A stretch of 64,000 nucleotides of DNA from an uncultured Erythrobacter sp. (GCF_947497915.1 NZ_CANMIJ010000001.1:473501-537500); one strand, 5' to 3'; counted from the first letter of the stretch, positions 10,138-19,635 are shown. The notes: generated by a model not told the origin, from the sequence alone. Made by a program: numbers and translations.

Positions 10138-12072
10138 TTGCAAGATCGCAGCAACAGATTGGGTAGCGAAACCGAGCTTTCGGTGCGGGAAATTTATCGC
10201 CCTATTCTGCGCGGCTATTTCATCGCATGGATGCTGTATTACACTGCGATGATCCCATTGAACATGATGAGCCTGAATGGTCTGAGTTTCTTCGCTCTCG
10301 AAAGCTCTACCGTTCTGGCATCAAGCTTCGCAGTTTTCGGTGTGTATTACATGCGTAAGCCCGCTCCCGCCATAAACGTCGATATTCTGCTGCTTGCAAT
10401 GAATCTGCTCGTGATCATCAACATCGTTGTGGCGTTGAATTTGAGCTTCGCCGCTGAAAAATTGACATATTTCATCATCGCTGCAGTTTCATTCAGTCTT
10501 GGCAGCGTGAATTTCAAGCAATCACTCATTTCTTTGGCAGTGACGGGCTTTGCGTTCCTGACGTTCATCCCCAAACTAGATCAAGGCAGTTTATCAACTT
10601 ACGCGTTCCTGATTTTTGGCGCGGCAGTTGCCGCATCGTCAATTGCACTCTTGATGAAAAAGGCGATCACCAAAATCGCTGAAGCAAAAATTGAGGTCGA
10701 GGACGAGCTGGAGAATGCCAATACTCTTAGCGAGGAATTGCGTGCCCAATCGCTTTCCGACAGTTTGACCAAATTGCCCAACCGCCGTGCGTTTTTCGGC
10801 ACCTTGAAATGGGCAGTTCAGACCGCTCTGAAAGCGAAAGACGAAGGCGAAACTGACAAGCATGTCTGGTTGATACTTGTGGATCTTGATGGGTTTAAGG
10901 CCGTCAATGACATTCATGGGCACATGACTGGCGATCAATTGCTGCGGCAAGTTGCTGGAAGGTTGGAACAAGTTGCTGGTGATGAGATGCACGTCAGCCG
11001 AATGGGCGGCGATGAATTCAATTTGATCTGGTTGGGCAAGGAAGGCCCAGAAGGCGTGGCGCAGAAATGTGGGACGCTGCTTAAGGAGATCTCGAGACCT
11101 TACCGGATTGATGGGAAGCAAATTTCTATATCATGTTCGCTTGGCGCGACCATGCTGGAGCCAGGACGCAGTTCGCGCTCCCAAATCAGTTATGCTGATT
11201 ACGCGCTTATGGTCGCGAAAAAGAAAGGCAAGAATTGCTGGGTCTTGTTCGATGAAGAGCACGCACAGGCTGCCGATGCCCGTTTCAAGGTTGAAGACGC
11301 TTTGCGCACGGCAGACTTGGACAATGAGCTCAATCTGGTTTTTCAACCGCAATTTGCGCTTGGATCGCGCACCGTCGCCCGTGCTGAGGTCTTGGTGCGC
11401 TGGGACAGCCCGCAAATTGGCTTTGTTTCGCCAAATGGGTTCATCCAGATCGCAGAAGAAAGTGGCTTGATTACGGGGGTTACCTTGACTGTTGTTGAGA
11501 AGGCTTTGGCTGAGCTCAAGTCCTGGCCGCATGCGATGCCGCTTTCCATCAATCTGTCCAGTTATGATCTTATTTCGGACGCCACTATCGAACAGATTAT
11601 CGCACTTGTTGAAAAGCATGGCGTTGCCCCGAACATGGTGGAATTTGAAGTCACGGAAACGGCAATGATGGCCGACATCGGGAAGGCTATTGCCAATCTT
11701 AATCGGTTAAGAGGGATGGGTTGCCCAATTGCCCTAGATGATTTTGGTACGGGATATTCCAATTTCAGTCATTTGCGCTCCTTGCCAATACAAAAGCTCA
11801 AAGTGGACAAGAGCTTTATCGAAAATCCTGGCGATCCCATGGCGGAAAAAGTGCTGGCCTCGCTTGTTGGAATGGCCCGGGTCTTGGGTGTGCATTGCCT
11901 GCTTGAAGGCGTTGAGGACGAGGTCGGTTTGCTCATGGCAAAACGTGCTGGAGCAGAGTCGGTTCAGGGCTATTTGCTCGGGAGGCCGATGACTGCCCAG
12001 CAATTGATCAAGTTGATCGAGGCGCCTGACGACGATAATATTGATTGCGGAGCTAGCCTTCGAGCTTGTTAA
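10138..12072 (+). CDS. membrane GGDEF-EAL cyclic-di-GMP protein
   Basis: Makes and/or breaks down the second messenger c-di-GMP at the inner membrane. Residues about 30-180 carry five to six hydrophobic helices (a MASE-like sensor of unknown ligand), followed by a short coiled coil (EAKIEVEDELENANTLSEEL) as signalling linker. The GGDEF domain has the intact active site MGGDEF near residue 290. The RxxD inhibitory site that usually sits five residues before it is absent (GDEM instead). The EAL domain keeps a functional-looking EVLVRW, SINLS, DDFGTGYS and KVDKSF, so both activities may be present. The start is TTG at 10138; a downstream ATG (MLYYT) would cut into the first helix. It converges with glnA across a shared terminator. 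Confidence 0.9.
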   Translation: MQDRSNRLGSETELSVREIYRPILRGYFIAWMLYYTAMIPLNMMSLNGLSFFALESSTVLASSFAVFGVYYMRKPAPAINVDILLLAMNLLVIINIVVALNLSFAAEKLTYFIIAAVSFSLGSVNFKQSLISLAVTGFAFLTFIPKLDQGSLSTYAFLIFGAAVAASSIALLMKKAITKIAEAKIEVEDELENANTLSEELRAQSLSDSLTKLPNRRAFFGTLKWAVQTALKAKDEGETDKHVWLILVDLDGFKAVNDIHGHMTGDQLLRQVAGRLEQVAGDEMHVSRMGGDEFNLIWLGKEGPEGVAQKCGTLLKEISRPYRIDGKQISISCSLGATMLEPGRSSRSQISYADYALMVAKKKGKNCWVLFDEEHAQAADARFKVEDALRTADLDNELNLVFQPQFALGSRTVARAEVLVRWDSPQIGFVSPNGFIQIAEESGLITGVTLTVVEKALAELKSWPHAMPLSINLSSYDLISDATIEQIIALVEKHGVAPNMVEFEVTETAMMADIGKAIANLNRLRGMGCPIALDDFGTGYSNFSHLRSLPIQKLKVDKSFIENPGDPMAEKVLASLVGMARVLGVHCLLEGVEDEVGLLMAKRAGAESVQGYLLGRPMTAQQLIKLIEAPDDDNIDCGASLRAC

Positions 12073-12110
12073 ACGCCGTTTCGCGACACCGGACAAGCTG
12101 CGTTGTACAA

Positions 12111-12139
12111 AAAAGGCCCGATCTTTCGACCGGGCCTTT
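12111..12139. terminator. bidirectional rho-independent terminator
   Basis: AAAGGCCCG - ATCTTTCGAC - CGGGCCTTT forms a nine-base perfect stem flanked by A-runs on the left and T-rich sequence on the right. It lies between the convergent ends of the GGDEF-EAL gene and glnA and can serve both strands. Confidence 0.85.
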
Positions 12140-12162
12140 CGTCTCGATATGAGAAGTCTCGT

Positions 12163-13572
12163 TTACGAGCTGTAATACATGTCGAACTCGACCGGAGCTG
12201 GTGTCGTTTCGAGGCGGATGACCTCGTCCCATTTCAGTTCCATGTAAGCATCGATCTGATCTTTGGAGAACACATCGCCTTTCAACAGGAATTCGTGATC
12301 GGCTTCGAGCGCTTCCAGTGCTTCGCGCAGGCTGCCGCACACGGTTGGAACTTCGGCGAGCTCTGCTGGCGGCAGGTCGTAAAGGTTCTTGTCCATGGCT
12401 TCGCCCGGGTGGATCTTGTTCTCGATCCCGTCGAGGCCTGCCATCAGCAGGGCCGAGAATGCGAGATACGGGTTGCAGATCGCATCAGGGAAGCGGAACT
12501 CAACGCGCTTGGCTTTCTCACCCGCGCCGTATGGAATGCGGCACGATGCCGAGCGGTTGCGCGCTGAGTAAGCGAGCAGAACCGGCGCTTCAAAGCCCGG
12601 AACCAGACGCTTATAGCTGTTGGTGGTCGCGTTGGTGAAGGCGTTGACGGCTTTTGCGTGCTTGATGACGCCGCCGATGTAATAGAGGCAGTTCTCCGAC
12701 AGACCGGCATATTCATTGCCTGCAAATGTTGGCTTACCATCTTTCCAGATCGACATGTGGCTGTGCATGCCGCTGCCATTATCGTCCTTGATCGGCTTCG
12801 GCATGAAAGTCGCGGTTTTGCCGTAAGCGTGGGCGACCTGCTGCGTCACATATTTGTAGACCTGCACCTGATCAGCCGCAGTGGTCAGCGATGAGTAAGT
12901 AATACCCAGTTCATGCTGCGCTGCGGCCACTTCGTGGTGGTGTTTATCCATGTTGAGACCCATTTCCATCATCGTGGAAACCATCTCCGCGCGGATATCC
13001 ATGGCGCTATCGACCGGAGCAACGGGGAAATAACCGCCCTTCGCACGCGGACGGTGGCCCATATTGCCCATCTCGTATTCTTTGCCAGTGTTGGTTGGCA
13101 ATTCGATGTCGTCGATGGCGTAGCCCGATCCGGCATAGCCGTCTTCGAAACGGACATCGTCGAACATGAAGAATTCCGGCTCTGGCCCGACATAAACGGT
13201 GTCACCAATGCCGGTGGAAGCAAGATACGCCTCGGCGCGTTTCGCGGTTGAACGCGGATCGCGCGAGTAGAGCTGGCCGTCGGATGGTTCGACAATGTTG
13301 CAGAACACCGACAGCATCGGAGTTGCAGAGAACGGGTCGACATAGATCGCGTCGAGATCCGGTTTCAGGATCATGTCGCTTTCGTTGATTGTCTTCCAAC
13401 CTTCGATCGATGAACCGTCAAACATCAGGCCATCTTCAAGCGCGTCTTCGTCCATGACGCTGGCCGCCATGGTGAGGTGCTGCCACTTGCCCTTAGGGTC
13501 GGTAAAGCGAAGGTCGAGCCATTCGATTTCCTCGTCCTTGATCTGTTTAAGGACGTCTTTGATGCTTGCCAT
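12163..13572 (-). CDS. glnA: type I glutamine synthetase
   Basis: Condenses glutamate and ammonia with ATP to form glutamine; a cytoplasmic dodecamer. At 469 residues it matches GSI-beta length. Visible family signatures are the N-terminal FDGSSIEGW, the [14 protein letters not shown]-binding loop and the adenylylation site [11 protein letters not shown] with tyrosine near residue 398. It is therefore probably controlled by GlnE adenylylation and, through it, by the PII protein encoded just upstream. The glnB stop and the glnA start are separated by 65 bases on the same strand, which fits a glnB-glnA operon, the common alphaproteobacterial arrangement. Confidence 0.98.
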   Translation of the reverse strand: MASIKDVLKQIKDEEIEWLDLRFTDPKGKWQHLTMAASVMDEDALEDGLMFDGSSIEGWKTINESDMILKPDLDAIYVDPFSATPMLSVFCNIVEPSDGQLYSRDPRSTAKRAEAYLASTGIGDTVYVGPEPEFFMFDDVRFEDGYAGSGYAIDDIELPTNTGKEYEMGNMGHRPRAKGGYFPVAPVDSAMDIRAEMVSTMMEMGLNMDKHHHEVAAAQHELGITYSSLTTAADQVQVYKYVTQQVAHAYGKTATFMPKPIKDDNGSGMHSHMSIWKDGKPTFAGNEYAGLSENCLYYIGGVIKHAKAVNAFTNATTNSYKRLVPGFEAPVLLAYSARNRSASCRIPYGAGEKAKRVEFRFPDAICNPYLAFSALLMAGLDGIENKIHPGEAMDKNLYDLPPAELAEVPTVCGSLREALEALEADHEFLLKGDVFSKDQIDAYMELKWDEVIRLETTPAPVEFDMYYSS

Positions 13573-13637
13573 GATTGTAGTCTCCAGCTGGTATTGTGTT
13601 GGATCCCGCCGCGAGGGCGGGAGAATTTGGAAGCGGA

Positions 13638-13982
<345 letters not shown>

Positions 13983-14002
13983 TTACCCCACCCCTTGGTC
14001 CG

Positions 14003-14017
14003 TTAGTGACACACTAA
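14003..14017. promoter_or_regulatory. palindrome near the predicted glnB transcription start
   Basis: TTAGTG-ACA-CACTAA is a perfect 6-3-6 inverted repeat 27 bases upstream of glnB. If the sigma-54 element at 14023-14038 is used, the palindrome covers the +1 position, so a protein bound here would be placed to block initiation. The cognate regulator cannot be named from sequence. Confidence 0.45.
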
Positions 14018-14022
14018 ACATA

Positions 14023-14038
14023 ACCAAGAATCGTGCCA
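14023..14038 (-). promoter_or_regulatory. candidate sigma-54 promoter of glnB-glnA
   Basis: Read on the minus strand, the sequence is TGGCACGATTCTTGGT. This fits the RpoN consensus TGGCACG-N4-TTGCW with a perfect -24 element and one mismatch at the -12 position (TTGG for TTGC). It sits about 45 bases upstream of the glnB ATG, a normal distance. Promoters of this class need an enhancer-binding activator such as NtrC. Confidence 0.5.
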
Positions 14039-14110
14039 ATTGTTCCGGCACAGGGAAAGGGTCTACCGAGCGTCAAATTTGCGCGGGGGATTGCTTATAT
14101 TGAATCCATC

Positions 14111-14133
14111 GCGTGCCTAAATTTTGGGCATGC
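14111..14133. promoter_or_regulatory. imperfect palindrome, candidate NtrC-type enhancer site
   Basis: GCGTGCCTAAATTTTGGGCATGC is nearly symmetric and has TGC-N11-GCA, the outer spacing of NtrC sites (TGCACC-N5-GGTGCA), though the inner bases match poorly. It lies about 75 bases upstream of the sigma-54-like element, a usual enhancer distance. Because it is also just past the argC stop, it could instead be a weak argC terminator stem; it lacks a T-run. Confidence 0.3.
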
Positions 14134-14139
14134 TTCCGT

Positions 14140-15069
14140 TCAAAGCCGCAGTCCAGTTGTCTCCGGCAGGCCGCACATAATGTTCAAATTCTGGATCGCA
14201 GCGCCGCTTGCGCCTTTGCCGAGGTTGTCGAGCATCGCGATCAGGCGGGCCTGTGCTCCGTCTTCGCTAGTGAAGACATGCAGGCCCAATCCGTCCCATG
14301 GCTCTGCGCCCTGCTTCACCAACATTTCGGCTGGCGGCTGGCTGTGCGCGTGGACATGCACGACGCCGCTGCCCGCGTAATGGCCGGTCAGCGCGCTTTC
14401 CAGGAACGCCGCCGATGTCGCGCCGGGCATGGCGGAGAGGGGGAGGGGCACATCGACCAGCATCCCGCGATGAGCGGGCACCACGCTGGGCGAGAAAACG
14501 GGCTCATTAGTCAGGCCCGCATATGCCTTCATCTCGGGCAAATGCTTGTGGGTCAGCGCCAAACCGTAGGCGCGAAAGGCGATGGTTTGGTCATCGTCAA
14601 AACGGTCTATCAAAGCGTTGCCGCCGCCCGAATATCCGCTGACGGCGTTGACGGTGTAGGGCCACTCGGCTGGCAATACGGCGGCTTTAATCAGCGGTGC
14701 GACCAGCGCGAGAAATCCGGTGGGGTAACAGCCGGGGTTTGAGACAAATTGCGCTTCTGCGATTGCGTCATGGCCGATCAGTTCGGGAAAGCCATAGGTC
14801 CAGCCTTTGGCGACGCGGTGTGCGCTGGATGCGTCGATAATGCGGGTGTCGGCTCCTTCGACAAGAGCAACCGCATCACGCGCAGCACCATCGGGCAAGC
14901 ATAGGATCCCGATGTCGGCGGCGTGCAGCGCGTCGCGGCGCGCGTCTTCATCTTTGCGGCGATCATCGCTGAGCACGATCAATTCAAACTCTTCGCGGCC
15001 AGCAAGCCGGTCACGAATTTCCAGGCCGGTCGTTCCGGCGGCGCCATCGATGAAAATACGGGTTGTCAT
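14140..15069 (-). CDS. argC: N-acetyl-gamma-glutamyl-phosphate reductase, type 2
   Basis: NADPH-dependent reduction of N-acetylglutamyl phosphate to the semialdehyde, third step of arginine synthesis; cytoplasmic. The dinucleotide-binding start is FIDGAAGTTGLEI, the catalytic cysteine is C114 in SNPGCYPTG, and the substrate loop is VSGYSGGGN. At 309 residues it belongs to the short type-2 ArgC class rather than the roughly 345-residue type 1. No other arg gene is adjacent; the next gene upstream on the same strand is a small SH3-like protein about 20 bases away, so they may be cotranscribed. Confidence 0.95.
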   Translation of the reverse strand: MTTRIFIDGAAGTTGLEIRDRLAGREEFELIVLSDDRRKDEDARRDALHAADIGILCLPDGAARDAVALVEGADTRIIDASSAHRVAKGWTYGFPELIGHDAIAEAQFVSNPGCYPTGFLALVAPLIKAAVLPAEWPYTVNAVSGYSGGGNALIDRFDDDQTIAFRAYGLALTHKHLPEMKAYAGLTNEPVFSPSVVPAHRGMLVDVPLPLSAMPGATSAAFLESALTGHYAGSGVVHVHAHSQPPAEMLVKQGAEPWDGLGLHVFTSEDGAQARLIAMLDNLGKGASGAAIQNLNIMCGLPETTGLRL

Positions 15070-15088
15070 GCCCGCGCTTGTAGCGGCT

Positions 15089-15442
15089 TCAGCCTGCTAG
15101 ACAATTGCCTTTGCAATATCCGCTAGGGCCAGAGGGGCCTGTGCAAATCCAGACCCAATCACCCGCCACATCCAGCACCTCGATTGAAGTGCCGGCAGAC
15201 AGAGTATCCGTCACATCGCTATCATCGCGCGGGACAAGGTGAAGTTCAACCGGAGCATCGCCAATCATACCTGCATGAGGGATCACATAATGCGCCGCCA
15301 AGTGCGTTCCGGCGAGCGCGATATGCGCCAGATCACCGCGCAGGGGCAATGTACCGGGCGCAGGCTTTTCGACCGGGCCTTTCAGACCCAGCACGCCGCC
15401 TGGCACGGTGTATTTGCTTACCTGCACATCGGTGCCGCTCAT
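15089..15442 (-). CDS. small SH3-like domain protein
   Basis: 117 residues without a signal peptide or transmembrane segment. The C-terminal half (TLSAGTSIEVLDVAGDWVWICTG) has the spacing of a bacterial SH3 domain and ends in two cysteines around YCKGNCLAG. The first half is Gly/Pro rich. Function unknown; such domains bind peptides or wall fragments. It ends 20 bases before argC on the same strand, and composition is like its neighbours. Confidence 0.65.
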   Translation of the reverse strand: MSGTDVQVSKYTVPGGVLGLKGPVEKPAPGTLPLRGDLAHIALAGTHLAAHYVIPHAGMIGDAPVELHLVPRDDSDVTDTLSAGTSIEVLDVAGDWVWICTGPSGPSGYCKGNCLAG

Positions 15443-15555
15443 TCGCGTTGGTATCCTTAGTTCCGCACGTGGCGCGCGCTTAGCTGTAACTTACCAATCG
15501 GGCAAGTTTGCGCTGTGCCGAAACCGTGTAACGCAGACCGCGCAAATGCGGTTCC

Positions 15556-16953
15556 CTATGCACCGTAGCGTTCTTTGAGCATATGCCATGCTGCGCGTAA
15601 GCCATAGGCGGTGCCGCCTTTGGAACGGCCCGGCTTGGGATAGGGGCGCCACGCAAACGTATCGAAATGCACCCAGTCCACGCCTTCACCAACAAACCTG
15701 TCGAGGAAGAGGCCCGCGACACTCGCGCCGGCATAGGGGTTGCTCTGCGCGTTGACGATATCGGCGATGTCGGATTTGAGATAATCGCGATACGCCTCTG
15801 GCAGGGGAAGCCGCCACGGCTCGTCATCATTGGCCTTGCCTGCTTCGATCAGGGATTGCGCGGTTTCATCCTTGCGCGCCATCATCGCGGCGTAATCCGG
15901 ACCAAGTGCGATGCGCGCCGCGCCGGTCAGCGTGGCGAAATCGATGATCAGATCAGGCTGTTCTTCACTAGCGCGTGTCAAAGCATCGCCAAGGATCAGA
16001 CGGCCCTCTGCATCGGTGTTGTGGATTTCGACGCTGAGACCTTTTCGGCTGTCCAGAACATCGCCGGGGCGGAAAGCAGGGCCAGAGATCGCGTTATCAA
16101 CCGCTGGAACCAGAACATGCAGCCGCACCTTTAATCCCGCCGCCATGATCAGGCCTGCAAGTGCTATAACATGCGCCGCGCCGCCCATATCTTTCTTCAT
16201 CAATCGCATGCCGCCGCCTGGTTTTATGTTGAGGCCGCCCGTGTCGAAACACACGCCTTTGCCCACCAGCGCGAGGACCGGATCGCTTTCTTTGCCCCCC
16301 GGAGCAGACCATGTCAGGTGCATAATACGCGGCGCATGATGGCGCGCAGCCGCGCGGCCCACGGCATGCACCATGGGATAACCCTGTTCCAGCGAGTCGC
16401 CTTTGGTCACCGAGAGTTCGGCTCCGTGCGCCTTGGCCAGCTTTTCAATTTCGGCTTCGAGTGCGGCCGGGCCCATATCCTCGGCGGGAGTGTTGACGAG
16501 ATCGCGCACCAACATTTCGGCTTCTGCCTCGGCTAGGTAACCGGGCAGGCGGCCAACTTGCTCTGTCAAAAGCACACGCGGGCCCGCGGCATTTTCATCA
16601 TCTTTGTATCGGGTGAAGTTATAATGCGCGGTAAGCCAGCCAAACATCGCCGCACCCGCTTCCGCGCCGTCGAGCCGATAAGTTCCCGCAGGCAATTTCT
16701 CGGCCAATGCGGCAAGGCAATAGCTCGAAAGGTTGTCCGGATCGGACACGCCGCCAGCGGCGAAGAACGCGTCGCCTTCGGGCACAATGCCAACCTGTCC
16801 TGCGCCGCCTTCAAACTTTTGCGCAGCGAGGCTGGCGCGCTGTCCGGCGGAAAGTGTCTTGGCGAAGTCTTCAAAACCGGCCGACGTGGTGAGGCGGATG
16901 GTGACAGCGTCTTGCCCGCGATCGGGCTGGATCAGATCAGTAATATCAGTCAT
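15556..16953 (-). CDS. M17 leucyl aminopeptidase family protein
   Basis: Two-metal exopeptidase that removes N-terminal residues from peptides; cytoplasmic. The C-terminal catalytic domain has the metal/substrate lysine and aspartate in GKGVCFDTGGLNIKPGG, then MKKDMGGAA, and the family signature NTDAEGRLILGDAL. The N-terminal 150 residues are a divergent macro-like domain, and the whole is 465 residues, shorter than E. coli PepA (503). It is therefore best called a PepA-like M17 member of the alphaproteobacterial kind. The gene is divergent from the lipoprotein gene at 17019, with about 65 bases between them. Confidence 0.92.
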   Translation of the reverse strand: MTDITDLIQPDRGQDAVTIRLTTSAGFEDFAKTLSAGQRASLAAQKFEGGAGQVGIVPEGDAFFAAGGVSDPDNLSSYCLAALAEKLPAGTYRLDGAEAGAAMFGWLTAHYNFTRYKDDENAAGPRVLLTEQVGRLPGYLAEAEAEMLVRDLVNTPAEDMGPAALEAEIEKLAKAHGAELSVTKGDSLEQGYPMVHAVGRAAARHHAPRIMHLTWSAPGGKESDPVLALVGKGVCFDTGGLNIKPGGGMRLMKKDMGGAAHVIALAGLIMAAGLKVRLHVLVPAVDNAISGPAFRPGDVLDSRKGLSVEIHNTDAEGRLILGDALTRASEEQPDLIIDFATLTGAARIALGPDYAAMMARKDETAQSLIEAGKANDDEPWRLPLPEAYRDYLKSDIADIVNAQSNPYAGASVAGLFLDRFVGEGVDWVHFDTFAWRPYPKPGRSKGGTAYGLRAAWHMLKERYGA

Positions 16954-17018
16954 GATTGTGTAAGTAAGCGCGATCTACGGCTTGTCACGCGCGAATTGAT
17001 ATCGGGGATGGCGAAGTG

Positions 17019-17885
17019 ATGTTGAAACAGATGCTTGCAGGGGCTGCGATGATCGCTTTGACGGCATGTTCCGCTGCCGAAGAATTCAGCGAGGACGTTG
17101 CCGAGGAAACAAGCGGCCAAGCGCCCGGCGCGCCGGACATTGCCAATCCCGAGCCGCCTGCGCCCCCTGAAACGCCAGATGCGTCAACACAGGCCGGCGT
17201 GAAATATGAAAACAACACCGAAACCAATGATGGCGATGAAGGTGGGTCGCGCGAATTCTCCTATTCATGGCCCGGCGAAGTCGCAGCCATCCCGGCGCTC
17301 GCTGCCGAACTGGAAACGCAGCGGGACAAGGAGCTCGCGCAGCAGAAAACGTGGTGGGAAGAAGCACGCGCCGACTGCCCGCCTGTCTCCGCATCCTGCA
17401 GCAATTTTTCATTCGAGCTTGGCTGGCAAGTCGTCGCCGATCTGCCGCGTTATCTCAGCCTGTCTAGCGGGTTCTACATTTACACCGGCGGCGCGCACGG
17501 TAATTCTGGACGCAGCTCGCTCGTTTGGGACCGTGAGGAGGAGACCTCTATCGAGCCTAAAGCGATGTTTGCATCGCTGGATGCTCTCGATGCCGCGATC
17601 AGCGAGACAGCCTGCGCCATGCTGAACAAAGAGCGCAGCAAGCGGCGCGGCGGGGATAGCTATGGCAGCGAAGGCGAATGGCCCAATCAATGCGTGACAA
17701 TGAACGAAACCGTGCTGTTCGTGGGATCATCGGGTGGGGACAAATTTGATCGTCTTGGCGTCTATTACGCGCCCTACATCGCAGGCGCTTATGCAGAGGG
17801 GGATTTCGAGTTCACCCTGCCTGTCACGCCAGCAGTGATTGACGCGCTGAAACCGGAATATCGCGGCGCGTTCGCGGTAAAGTAG
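17019..17885 (+). CDS. DUF4163/DUF3298 lipoprotein
   Basis: A predicted outer- or inner-membrane lipoprotein with signal MLKQMLAGAAMIALTAC and lipobox LTAC. The next 60 residues are acidic and Pro/Glu rich, then a globular region carries the DUF4163-DUF3298 architecture: FSYSWPGEV, FSFELGWQVVADLPRYLSLSSGFYIYTGGAHGN, and a final FEFTLPVTPAVIDALKPEYRGAF. Similar folds occur in RsiV and PdaC, but no activity can be assigned. The ORF track includes a GTG at 17016 directly before the ATG; the ATG is the likelier start. Confidence 0.82.
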   Translation: MLKQMLAGAAMIALTACSAAEEFSEDVAEETSGQAPGAPDIANPEPPAPPETPDASTQAGVKYENNTETNDGDEGGSREFSYSWPGEVAAIPALAAELETQRDKELAQQKTWWEEARADCPPVSASCSNFSFELGWQVVADLPRYLSLSSGFYIYTGGAHGNSGRSSLVWDREEETSIEPKAMFASLDALDAAISETACAMLNKERSKRRGGDSYGSEGEWPNQCVTMNETVLFVGSSGGDKFDRLGVYYAPYIAGAYAEGDFEFTLPVTPAVIDALKPEYRGAFAVK

Positions 17886-17917
17886 AATTCTGCGCAGACT
17901 GTCGCTACATAGCGGGC

Positions 17918-18748
17918 ATGACCGAATATCAACTCGTAGAATCCACCGACACCGTTTACCGCGACGGCACGATCAAGCTGCACACCGAAGAAGGCTTCGA
18001 AGGGATGCGCAAGGCAGGCCGCCTTGCCGCGACAATCCTTGATGAAGTCGCCAATCTGGTGGTGCCGGGCGTAACAACCGCGCAGATTGATGATCGCGTG
18101 CGCGAAATGACGCTGGATGCAGGCGCGGTGCCTGCAACGCTCGGCTACCGCGGCTATGCACATTCCTGCTGTATCTCGATCAACCATGTAATCTGCCACG
18201 GCATTCCTTCGGACAAGGTGCTGAAAGAAGGCGACATTCTGAACGTGGATGTCACCCCGCTGCTCGATGGCTGGCACGGCGACACGAGCCGCATGTTCTA
18301 TGCAGGCGAACCGTCGATCAAGGCCAAGCGGCTGGTCGATGTGACATACGAATGCCTGATGTTGGGCATCGAAGCGGCGGGCAAATCGGGCGCGCGGCTG
18401 GGCGATATTGGCGCGGCGATCGAGGCGCACGCGAAACAGTTCCGTTACGGCGTAGTGCGCGAATTTTGTGGCCACGGTCTGGGCCGGTTGTTCCACGACG
18501 CGCCCGAAGTGGTGCACGCGGCAAAAGCGGGCACAGGGCCGGAACTAAAATCCGGCATGTTCTTCACGATTGAGCCGATGATCAACCTCGGCAAGCCATG
18601 GGCCAAAGTGCTGGGCGACGGCTGGACCGCCGTAACCCGCGACAAATCGCTATCCGCGCAGTTCGAGCACTCGCTGGCGATCACCGACGATGGGGTCGAG
18701 ATATTTACAAAGAGTCCGACAGGACGCGATAAGCCGCCTTATGGCTGA
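17918..18748 (+). CDS. map: methionine aminopeptidase, type I
   Basis: Removes the initiator methionine from nascent proteins; cytoplasmic and essential. The 276-residue protein has the family ligands in order: HSCCISINHVICHG (substrate histidine), DVTPLLDGWHGDTSRMF (two aspartates), GHGLGRLFHDAPEVVH (histidine), FTIEPMIN (glutamate) and SAQFEHSLAIT (glutamate). The first 25 or so residues are an extra segment common in alphaproteobacterial Map. Its last eight bases overlap the start of the small Cys-rich gene at 18741, so the two are likely translated together. Confidence 0.97.
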   Translation: MTEYQLVESTDTVYRDGTIKLHTEEGFEGMRKAGRLAATILDEVANLVVPGVTTAQIDDRVREMTLDAGAVPATLGYRGYAHSCCISINHVICHGIPSDKVLKEGDILNVDVTPLLDGWHGDTSRMFYAGEPSIKAKRLVDVTYECLMLGIEAAGKSGARLGDIGAAIEAHAKQFRYGVVREFCGHGLGRLFHDAPEVVHAAKAGTGPELKSGMFFTIEPMINLGKPWAKVLGDGWTAVTRDKSLSAQFEHSLAITDDGVEIFTKSPTGRDKPPYG

Positions 18749-18962
18749 TTATTGTTGCGAACGGTTTTCGTACGATCAAAATCAAGTCTGTGATCAACAT
18801 TCAGATCGTGATGCGTGTCCTGATGCGTTAATCAATCCAGTTCGGGGCGGCTATGGATTGCCAGTTCGAGATGGAAAGGATGGTTATGCTTCGAGCATAA
18901 TCGCTATCAGCTTCTGCCCCTTTTGCGGCGCTGAGCTGCCACCTATCGGTGGTCTCGATTAG
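18741..18962 (+). CDS. small Cys-rich DUF6980-like protein
   Basis: 73 residues, MADYCCERFSYDQNQV onward. The pattern CC - CDQH - CPD - FCPFCGAELP is that of the DUF6980-type small proteins of bacteria. I recognise it from memory; it was not searched. The paired cysteines suggest a zinc site. The tracked ORF starts at 18690, but this ATG, eight bases inside the end of map, gives the typical N-terminus. It is probably translationally coupled to map. Function unknown. Confidence 0.7.
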   Translation: MADYCCERFSYDQNQVCDQHSDRDACPDALINPVRGGYGLPVRDGKDGYASSIIAISFCPFCGAELPPIGGLD

Positions 18963-18971
18963 TCCGAAAGC

Positions 18972-19634
18972 CTACAAAAACCACACTGCCAGAACCCCCA
19001 CCATCACCGCAATAACCGCAAACGAAAACGCCAGCATCGCCAGCACTTCGCGGGTGACGCGGCCCTTGGTCAGCCAGTCATAGCCCACCGCAATCGCAAT
19101 CGTAATTGGCACCTGAACACCTATCGCTACGGGGTCGGGCAGGGCGAGCACTTGCACCACACGGGCATAGGCGGGGGTCATCAGCGCCAGCGTTCCGATC
19201 AGCATCGCCTGACGGTGCGCGTTGATATTGCGGGCGCGGGCGAACAGTATGGCGGCGGTATAGAGCGGGATAAAGGTCACGAATGCGGCGATATTGACGA
19301 CCGTCACCTCGGGCCGTCCCAATTCCTCACCGATATTCACCGCAAGGATGCCGCCCGAAACGGCCATCGCCGCGACCAGCACAATGGATGCGCGCCCGCT
19401 TACCCGGTGCAGCGCAAAACGCGCTCCGGCGGCTAGATAGGCTTGGCTAGAAAGCAGCGCGAACCATGCCAGCATGGCGAGTCCGTGAAACACCACAAGC
19501 GGTGTGTAGCGCGCCTGCACCTCGGTATGCACCGCCGCCTTAACGCCGAATGCAACTACCGTAAAAACTAATAATCCAAGCGCGATGCGGCCCATCAGGA
19601 CGGTCGCCTGTTTCTCGCTCACCGAAGCTATCAA
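18972..19634 (-). CDS. polytopic membrane protein, function unknown
   Basis: 220 residues with about seven hydrophobic helices and short loops, two of which carry HR pairs (FALHRVSGRAS and NAHRQAML). The pattern recalls DUF2306-like integral membrane proteins, but I cannot confirm the family. It begins one base after the ccmB stop using TTG, or from a GTG four codons in, so it appears to be the last gene of a ccmA-ccmB-orf unit. It lacks the tryptophan-rich heme-handling motif of CcmC. Confidence 0.65.
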   Translation of the reverse strand: MIASVSEKQATVLMGRIALGLLVFTVVAFGVKAAVHTEVQARYTPLVVFHGLAMLAWFALLSSQAYLAAGARFALHRVSGRASIVLVAAMAVSGGILAVNIGEELGRPEVTVVNIAAFVTFIPLYTAAILFARARNINAHRQAMLIGTLALMTPAYARVVQVLALPDPVAIGVQVPITIAIAVGYDWLTKGRVTREVLAMLAFSFAVIAVMVGVLAVWFL

Positions 19635-19635
19635 T

